This document shows, one piece after another, positions 18,041 to 23,686 of a stretch of DNA of 25,565 bases (the first letter of the stretch is position 1; each line of letters begins with the position of its first letter). Made by a program: the position numbers and the translations under genes. Origin of the DNA: a virus; IMG/VR virus record IMGVR_UViG_3300017714_000146, positions 1 through 25,565 of that record; one strand, 5' to 3'. The notes under the pieces were generated by a model that saw nothing but the letters and a program-made list of their open reading frames with translations, did no database searches and was not told the DNA's origin.

Positions 18041-19549
18041 ATGGCAGATTTTATACCAGTAGAACAAACTGATACTTTTGATCAGTGGAGGATTAAAACT
18101 AATCAACTTGGCAGCGATTTCGCATCGATCGAAGCGGACGTAGCGGAGACTATAGCAAATATTGATTTATCGACGAAGGCTGATACTAATCACAGTCACG
18201 TAATTGCTAATGTAACTGGTTTGCAAACGGAATTAGACTCCTTAGAGGCCGTAAACGCGGCACATAGCGATAGGATCGACGGTAAGGTTAGTTTGACTGG
18301 AAACGAGAGTATTTTCGGAAGTAAAGTTTTCGGGAACTTGCTTTTGGCAGGCCGCGGCCTTTCCGTGTATAACGGAGGGGTTGATATAAGTGGTCAAGGC
18401 GCAACCAAACTTACTATACAAACGGGCCAAATGAAGCTGCGAAACCAAGATTATACTTGGCCAGCCAGTTATACTGGAGGTAGATATTTACGAACAGACT
18501 CGCAAGGCAATTTAACTTGGGAAGAAGTTGCGGGTGGATCAGGTAGTGTAAATTTAAGTACACTTGTGTTTAATGATATAGTCCCTGTTGGTACGATTAT
18601 GCCGTGGGCTGGTACATCTTTACCTGCTGATGGAAAATGGAAATTCTGTAATGGCGAGAATGTGTCTAAGAATACGTATTCAGAGCTTTTTGGAATAATA
18701 AGTAATAAATACGGTACTGCAAATTCAGGAAATAACTTTAAATTACCTAATCTTAACGGTAAAGTTACTGTAGGTGCAGGGACAGGATTTAGTGTTGGAA
18801 CTGAGGGAGGAAAAACCTCGCAAGACTTTAGTGGGAATGGTGATGTAACTGGTAGCGTGACTATAAGTGGCAGTACAGCTGGTCATAAGCTTACTGGCGA
18901 CCAGACTGGTGTTAAGGCTCATAGTCATGATGGCCTTACTTTCGCAGGTAACGCGACTTTCGGATCAGCAATTAGTAGGAATGGCGGCTACAATGTTAAC
19001 ACGAAGGGTGATCCATCGATACCAGGATTTGGTAATCAATTTATAATAGGAGCTGACACAGGCGTAGGTCAGGAGAACGCCTCCTTCTACGGCGCAAATC
19101 GCGGTAGTAACATACCTGTTGGTACTATTACTTCTTCTTCGCAGGATGCAGATGTCGAGCACTCACACGGCGCTGGTACGTTATCTGGTACATTATCTGG
19201 TGCATCCGCGAGCGTGACGGGCAGTGTTAATGTTATGCAGCCATATCTCGTAACGCAATATATCATTAAGGTTCTTCCTGATGATGTGCAACAGGTAAGT
19301 ATACACGCTGGTAATGGTATAAACGTGCAAAACGCGCAAGGTAATGATAGCGACAAAATCAATCTATTTAGTACTGCGTTGAACGTAGCGGCAGATGCAG
19401 AACATTTTAAATTTAGTGAGTCTGGACTTCTCCAATTGAAAAGCTTGGTCCAAGGACCTCGAGGATATCGAGGATATACTGGGTCTGCTGGCTCGAGTGT
19501 AACTGCATCCTACGACAGCGCAACACGGGTTCTTACTATAACAGTTTAG
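18041..19549 (+). CDS. Short-tail-fibre-like protein with phage tail collar domain
   Basis: This is a 502-aa protein. The N-terminal part holds TNHSHVIANVTGLQTEL (49-65), a segment common in phage fibre proteins. A phage tail collar domain lies at about 183-250 (VGTIMPWAG, KWKFCNGENVSKNTYSELF, FKLPNLNGKVTVGAGTG). HSH triplets occur at 294-296 and 374-376 as well as 51-53; in T4 gp12 an HxH motif binds zinc in the trimer, so a similar role is possible here. The end carries a short collagen-like stretch (GPRGYRGYTGSAG, about 472-484) and a terminal beta strand. By position and domain it is the gp12 or gp12-like receptor-binding fibre. It lies five bases after the previous gene and may have its own late promoter variant. 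Confidence 0.85.
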   Translation: MADFIPVEQTDTFDQWRIKTNQLGSDFASIEADVAETIANIDLSTKADTNHSHVIANVTGLQTELDSLEAVNAAHSDRIDGKVSLTGNESIFGSKVFGNLLLAGRGLSVYNGGVDISGQGATKLTIQTGQMKLRNQDYTWPASYTGGRYLRTDSQGNLTWEEVAGGSGSVNLSTLVFNDIVPVGTIMPWAGTSLPADGKWKFCNGENVSKNTYSELFGIISNKYGTANSGNNFKLPNLNGKVTVGAGTGFSVGTEGGKTSQDFSGNGDVTGSVTISGSTAGHKLTGDQTGVKAHSHDGLTFAGNATFGSAISRNGGYNVNTKGDPSIPGFGNQFIIGADTGVGQENASFYGANRGSNIPVGTITSSSQDADVEHSHGAGTLSGTLSGASASVTGSVNVMQPYLVTQYIIKVLPDDVQQVSIHAGNGINVQNAQGNDSDKINLFSTALNVAADAEHFKFSESGLLQLKSLVQGPRGYRGYTGSAGSSVTASYDSATRVLTITV

Positions 19550-19554
19550 TAATT

Positions 19555-20265
19555 ATGGCGGAACAAACACTAGTCAGTAGCACAAACGGAGGGTCGATAG
19601 ATTGGTGTTTACCTCATAGTGTACTTTTAGATGGCAAAACTAACAGTGCTTCGGATACAGGAGCAACTAACGCAGCCGGTCGAGAAGTTGAAGTTGTTGA
19701 GTTATTTCGTCGCGGCACTGGCGTAAGAACTAAGATGTGGGAAATACCACGAGTTTCGACAACAACAGGCTATGAGGGCTCTACTAAATTACAAGCGCTG
19801 ACAAGAAGCGATGATTTTTTTGTTGATGGAGGTAGATATACCACACAAAATATGGGTGTATCGTGGGGCCCCATTAACACAAGTGCGCTGCTGCCAGACA
19901 CTTTTAATATTCAAAAGCTCGGTTTTAAGCTCGAATGGAACGGTGCGCGGAAGGATTCCGGAAAGGTTATGTACGTGAGATTTGCCTTTACGACTAATGG
20001 AACTGCGATCCCAGATAAAAGCTACAGCTTTACTAATAATACTGGGACTAGTAGTTTTATTGACGTTTTTCAGCCTGATTATAACCCTCTCGAGGGAACA
20101 GATTTTCAATACGGAACAGGCTACAAGACGTGGCCTGAGATTCTATATTTCGATCTGCCTTGTGATGTGACAGAGCTTACTATTACTGCTGTTGTAGGTA
20201 TGCGAACTAATGATAATAGTAATGGTGGCGGAGGTTTTAGACTTACACTGAATAATATAAATTAA
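19555..20265 (+). CDS. Unrecognised structural-region protein (236 aa)
   Basis: A 236-aa protein starting MAEQTLVSSTNGGSIDWCLP, five bases after the tail-collar gene. I do not recognise a family. It is rich in Thr, Gly, Asn and aromatic residues, with alternating patterns that suggest a beta-sandwich (LGFKLEWNGARKDSGKVMYV, ILYFDLPCDVTELTITAVVG) and a glycine-rich C-terminus (GGGGFRLTLNNIN). There is no signal peptide and no membrane segment. Its position right after a gp12-like fibre and before a new promoter suggests a fibre tip, fibre-associated or baseplate decoration protein. Two cysteines (one near residue 18, one near residue 205) are unusual in this low-Cys set. The frame and start are secure; the function is open. 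Confidence 0.8.
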   Translation: MAEQTLVSSTNGGSIDWCLPHSVLLDGKTNSASDTGATNAAGREVEVVELFRRGTGVRTKMWEIPRVSTTTGYEGSTKLQALTRSDDFFVDGGRYTTQNMGVSWGPINTSALLPDTFNIQKLGFKLEWNGARKDSGKVMYVRFAFTTNGTAIPDKSYSFTNNTGTSSFIDVFQPDYNPLEGTDFQYGTGYKTWPEILYFDLPCDVTELTITAVVGMRTNDNSNGGGGFRLTLNNIN

Positions 20266-20270
20266 ATTTG

Positions 20271-20278
20271 TATAAATA
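20271..20278 (+). promoter_or_regulatory. T4-type late promoter TATAAATA before the Mtd-N-like fibre gene
   Basis: An exact TATAAATA box in the 19-base gap 20266-20284 ends seven bases before the ATG at 20285; the predicted transcript has a one-base leader. It would drive the adhesion block 20285-23592. Confidence 0.85.
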
Positions 20279-20284
20279 ACTAAT

Positions 20285-21520
20285 ATGCCATTTGCAAAAA
20301 TTATAGTTACAAACAGCACCACAGCAGGTGCTCAACCGAATCCTCTTGACTTAAGTGTAGGAGAGTTAACGCTTAACGTTGCAGACGGAAAGTTGTTTGC
20401 GCTTGATACTTTAAATAATGTAGTAAAACTTTCTGATAAGACATTTGAATCACGTCTATCTTATCTTGAAGGTAATCCTGGCGTTTGGGGTAGTATTAAT
20501 GGTACTCTTACAGATCAGTCAGATTTAACGACTGCGCTGGATGAAAAAGTAAACAGCGACGAATTAATAAATGCAGATTTTAATACAACTGGAATAGCAA
20601 ACGGTGCACGTATTACTCTTACTCCAAATTTAGGGCCAGATACATCTTTCGATTTAATCCGCGATGGTGATGGTTTAAGTGTCAGTAGTCTTAACGATGT
20701 TATTACAATAGAACACCTTGACACCACTCGTACTAATAGCACAACTACTAGCAGTCCAGCGTTTGGTGATTCGATTGTTGTTGTCACTTCTGTTTCTTCA
20801 AATACAAAAGGCCATACGACTGCCGTTGAAACCTCTACTATAACGTTACCAGATGTCCAAAGTATTGAAAGCAGATTAGATGCTTTAGACGATATTACTG
20901 GAACTGTACTCCAAATCACTTCATTTGATGTATCTCCTTCAACAGAATTATATGAATTTGCAGGAAGCACACAATATGATTTAGATTTTAATTGGAATAC
21001 GAATACGACACCTACTTCCATTTCGCTTACTACAGATTTTAGTTCTCCTGCTCTTACTAGCGCTGATACAACATATGACGAGCCAGCATTTCCTGTAACA
21101 AATAACGCCGACGGTACAGAACGCGAACACTCGTGGACTCTTTCAGTTACAAATTCTTCTCAAACGACTTCATCATCTACAAAAACAATTCGATGGGTAT
21201 ATCCATTCTTTCACGGCACTGACACAACTGATCTAAGTGCTGGTAGTGGTATTGAAGGTTTGACTAAATTGGTTGCTAGAAAACAAGATACCACGGCTCC
21301 AATAAATGCTACAAATGAGTTTATCTATTTCGCGTATCCTAATACATATGGAGATCTTTCAGCGGTTTTAGATGGTAATGGACTAAATGTAACATCAAGC
21401 TTTACGAAATTCGATAGTGTAAATGTTACACCAACCTTAAGTAATGTGTCTACTGCTTACAAGATATACAAATCGAATGCAACAACCACAATCAATCAAA
21501 ACTTCCAATTTAAATTCTAA
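20285..21520 (+). CDS. Tail-fibre-like protein with Mtd-N-like start
   Basis: This is a 411-aa protein. Residues about 18-48 (PLDLSVGELTLNVADGKLFALD) match the short 'GELAVNxADGxLF' start found on many phage fibres and on the Mtd N-terminal domain, which attaches the fibre to the particle. A linker region follows (SRLSYLEGNPGVWGSI), then repeat-like Ser/Thr-rich beta segments. The last ~70 residues (NEFIYFAYPNTYGDLSAVLD, AYKIYKSNATTTINQNF) resemble a terminal domain seen on other phage fibres. No enzymatic motif is seen. It is probably a host-contact fibre. It is the first gene after a late promoter, and its stop overlaps the next ATG by one base (TAATG). The family calls are from memory of motif patterns, not a search. 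Confidence 0.78.
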   Translation: MPFAKIIVTNSTTAGAQPNPLDLSVGELTLNVADGKLFALDTLNNVVKLSDKTFESRLSYLEGNPGVWGSINGTLTDQSDLTTALDEKVNSDELINADFNTTGIANGARITLTPNLGPDTSFDLIRDGDGLSVSSLNDVITIEHLDTTRTNSTTTSSPAFGDSIVVVTSVSSNTKGHTTAVETSTITLPDVQSIESRLDALDDITGTVLQITSFDVSPSTELYEFAGSTQYDLDFNWNTNTTPTSISLTTDFSSPALTSADTTYDEPAFPVTNNADGTEREHSWTLSVTNSSQTTSSSTKTIRWVYPFFHGTDTTDLSAGSGIEGLTKLVARKQDTTAPINATNEFIYFAYPNTYGDLSAVLDGNGLNVTSSFTKFDSVNVTPTLSNVSTAYKIYKSNATTTINQNFQFKF

Positions 21521-21891
21521 TGGCTATTGATATTATAACAGGTTTTAATTCGGCGTCGAAAGAATCTTTAGATAAAAGATCAGGCCCGTACCTTACTTTA
21601 GCAGCAGCTAAAAGCAACTTAGATGCTAGTAGCAGGTTTGTTGGTTTAAAAGTCTTAGTTGCAGATGGAGCGACTCCAGATTCTGCAGGCAATTTTGTTG
21701 ATGGTGATTTAACTGAATATGTTTTCACGGGCGGTGTTGCTGATTCAAATTTAGTTGAAGCTGTAACTCTTAAAAGTGATTTAGATCTAAAACCTTCAAG
21801 TGCAGATATAGATAATATTGTAACTATTACTCAGGCCAACTATACTGCACTTTCGCCTAAAGATAGTAGAACATTATACATTATTACTTAA
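21520..21891 (+). CDS. Small fibre-associated protein (123 aa)
   Basis: A 123-aa protein starting MAIDIITGFNSASKESLDKR. The middle segment (SSRFVGLKVLVADG, EYVFTGGVADSNLVEAV) resembles the short 'R..G..V.V.D...Y...GG...' pattern present in phage fibre or head-fibre proteins. It is coupled to the preceding fibre gene by a one-base overlap and followed five bases later by the LRR gene, so the three are likely expressed together. It may be a fibre connector or chaperone, but this is an inference from context. Confidence 0.75.
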   Translation: MAIDIITGFNSASKESLDKRSGPYLTLAAAKSNLDASSRFVGLKVLVADGATPDSAGNFVDGDLTEYVFTGGVADSNLVEAVTLKSDLDLKPSSADIDNIVTITQANYTALSPKDSRTLYIIT

Positions 21892-21896
21892 TTATT

Positions 21897-23360
21897 ATGC
21901 CAGGAATTTCATTAACAAATCCAGAAAGTGTTACGAGTTTAACGCTGAGACCTGTCACAGGAAGTGTAGGTACACTAAAAGGCACAGTCGACTTAAGTAA
22001 ATATACTAGTCTTGTAAAAATTGATTGCGGCGAAAACGATATTAGCGCAATCAATAGTGATCTGAGTATTAACACCGCGCTTGAAGAATTTTCTTTTAGA
22101 AATAACAAATTGACGGGCAACGCTCCTGACCTTTCGGCAAACGCGAATTGTACGCACATAAGATTAGATAAAAACGAACTCAATGGGCCTTTGCCATCTC
22201 CGTTGCCAACAAGCATACAAGAGTTTAAAGCATTTAGTAATAATTTTGCAACGACTGACACGACGGGAACAACGTATTCTACAATAGCAGCTGGGGATGG
22301 CACATTAGCAAAAGGTGCAGTTTTTACGAAGACAGACGAAGAAACCTTTACGATTGTAGCTACGTCCGCCACTACCGCCGGTGATGCTGACTTCATCCAC
22401 CTTGTCGATTCTACAAATAGCCTTATTGCTGGAAAACACCGTGTGACTTTTGATGTAGTTGTTAACCCTGTTAGTGGGCAAACAGCAACACAGGATAGTA
22501 TTATTTCTAAGGTGGATTTGTACTACCAAACCACATCAGTTGATATACAACCAGGTTCTAATGTAATTGATTTTGATATTTCAGCGACACCTAGTTCTAC
22601 TTTTATAATTAGATTAAGAATAGTCGCGGGCTTCATTGGCGATCTTTCATTCACGAACTTTAAGATTATTCAGAAAGGCTCAGACTATGGTCCTATAGGC
22701 TTCCCGGATTTTAGTACTCTCACGAGCTTAGCTCACTATAATGTTGAAAAGCAGAGTGATAGTTTTGGATCTTCTATAAACACGTATGGCCACGCCTCAA
22801 ATGCAAACAAAGTGCTGAATTATAGTGGGCCAAGTGAATTAGAAAATACCGCTATAACCACTGCTGAAGGTATAGAAGGTGCGATTCCCGAAAGTATTCG
22901 AATACTTAATCTAAACTCAACCAATATTTCAAAAAATTCGAAAAGAATACTTTTAACACAACTCTACGATACGTTTAAAGATAAAGGAATTGTTTCTGCT
23001 GGCAGTTTTGTCTCGAACAGAAGTTATAAAATTGTAACATCAGGTACTGTCTTTACAAATATTGGTGCTGCTGATAGTGCTGTAGGTACTGTGTTTACCG
23101 CCACTGGTACTGGGACATCAGGCGAAACAGGAACAGCTCGTGATATGACTAATCAATGGGCAAAAACTACTGCAGTAAATGGTGTAACATATAGTAATCC
23201 AGTAATTAAGGCAGGTAATAACCGAGGCACGTGGAATAGGACAACGACTGGAACCTTAGCAAATCACCAAAAATTACTAGGAAAACACTCTGCTGTTGCA
23301 ACTGGCAACGCGGTTGATGATTTAGCGGATGTAGGATTTACTCTCAACGGATTCACCTAA
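21897..23360 (+). CDS. Leucine-rich-repeat tail protein with inserted modules
   Basis: This is a 487-aa protein. LRR-like units appear at about residues 35-115 (SLVKIDCGENDISAINSDL, LEEFSFRNNKLTG, THIRLDKNELNGPLPSPLP). Solenoid-like sequence resumes at about 260-360 (FPDFSTLTSLAHYNVEK, IRILNLNSTNISKNSKRILL). Between them, about 118-258, lies a beta-sandwich-like segment (AGKHRVTFDVVVNP, GFIGDLSFTNFKI) reminiscent of carbohydrate-binding modules on phage proteins. At about 369-415 a short module (YKIVTSGTVFTNIGAADSAV, GTVFTATGTGTSG) of a kind seen in unrelated phage proteins interrupts the C-terminal part. LRR proteins usually bind proteins or glycans, so host-surface recognition is likely. 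The fold of the inserted segment is inferred. Confidence 0.78.
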   Translation: MPGISLTNPESVTSLTLRPVTGSVGTLKGTVDLSKYTSLVKIDCGENDISAINSDLSINTALEEFSFRNNKLTGNAPDLSANANCTHIRLDKNELNGPLPSPLPTSIQEFKAFSNNFATTDTTGTTYSTIAAGDGTLAKGAVFTKTDEETFTIVATSATTAGDADFIHLVDSTNSLIAGKHRVTFDVVVNPVSGQTATQDSIISKVDLYYQTTSVDIQPGSNVIDFDISATPSSTFIIRLRIVAGFIGDLSFTNFKIIQKGSDYGPIGFPDFSTLTSLAHYNVEKQSDSFGSSINTYGHASNANKVLNYSGPSELENTAITTAEGIEGAIPESIRILNLNSTNISKNSKRILLTQLYDTFKDKGIVSAGSFVSNRSYKIVTSGTVFTNIGAADSAVGTVFTATGTGTSGETGTARDMTNQWAKTTAVNGVTYSNPVIKAGNNRGTWNRTTTGTLANHQKLLGKHSAVATGNAVDDLADVGFTLNGFT

Positions 23361-23361
23361 A

Positions 23362-23592
23362 ATGGCTATTCAAGAATATACAGAACAAATAAACCGTGTC
23401 GCTTTAACTGCGACTAAATGCGCGATTGTTTTATCAGATGATAATCAAATATTCGATAAAACAATGGGGCAGGTTGGTGAAATTGTGACTACAAGTAAAG
23501 TCGTAACTGGCACACTTCTTCAAATCGAAGCGTACATAAAAGATAACGACTTGGAATATTATGTGCAGCCTTCGTTCGACGACGAAGAATAA
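23362..23592 (+). CDS. Small protein of unknown function (76 aa)
   Basis: A 76-aa protein starting one base after the LRR gene stop (MAIQEYTEQINRVALTATKC) and ending acidic (QPSFDDEE). I do not recognise it. It has no membrane segment or signal peptide. The central part (DDNQIFDKTMGQVGEIVTTS) looks like alternating strands and turns, and the whole may be a compact alpha/beta domain. Position at the end of the promoter-led adhesion block and tight packing argue that it is a real gene expressed with the fibre proteins. A fibre assembly helper is possible but unsupported by any motif. Confidence 0.72.
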   Translation: MAIQEYTEQINRVALTATKCAIVLSDDNQIFDKTMGQVGEIVTTSKVVTGTLLQIEAYIKDNDLEYYVQPSFDDEE

Positions 23593-23597
23593 ATAAA

Positions 23598-23614
23598 CAC
23601 CTTATAGGAAGGTG
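23598..23614 (+). terminator. Stem-loop at end of adhesion block, possible terminator
   Basis: CACCTT at 23598 pairs with AAGGTG ending at 23614, giving a 6-bp stem around a five-base loop, six bases after the stop of the 76-aa gene. A second short palindrome (ATAGCTAT, 23615-23622) follows. There is no clean T-run, so termination strength is uncertain; it could also protect the 3' end of the transcript. A late promoter follows directly, which fits a boundary between two units. Confidence 0.42.
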
Positions 23615-23628
23615 ATAGCTATAATTAT

Positions 23629-23636
23629 TATAAATA
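23629..23636 (+). promoter_or_regulatory. T4-type late promoter TATAAATA before the terminal adhesin
   Basis: An exact TATAAATA box ends seven bases before an ATG at 23643 that opens an 11-codon ORF; the predicted transcript would begin one base before that ATG. The larger adhesin ORF starts only at 23687, so here, unlike at the other promoters, the first ATG is not the long gene. Confidence 0.83.
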
Positions 23637-23642
23637 GATAAT

Positions 23643-23678
23643 ATGGCTATTTACTTTAACATTTTATATTACGGCTGA
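23643..23678 (+). CDS. Possible leader mini-ORF, 11 codons
   Basis: ATG GCT begins an 11-codon ORF (MAIYFNILYYG) ending in TGA, eight bases before the adhesin ATG. Its ATG stands at the same distance from the late promoter as the start codons of the other promoter-proximal genes, and it uses the Met-Ala start common here. It may feed ribosomes to the downstream start by reinitiation, or be the relic of a lost gene. Being so short, it could also be chance. Confidence 0.35.
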   Translation: MAIYFNILYYG

Positions 23679-23686
23679 GATAGATT

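Noticed and set aside
19459-19476. Two copies of the 9-base TCGAGGATA in the tail-collar gene
   Set aside because: It simply encodes the collagen-like GYRGY segment; two short copies are too little to claim a repeat element.
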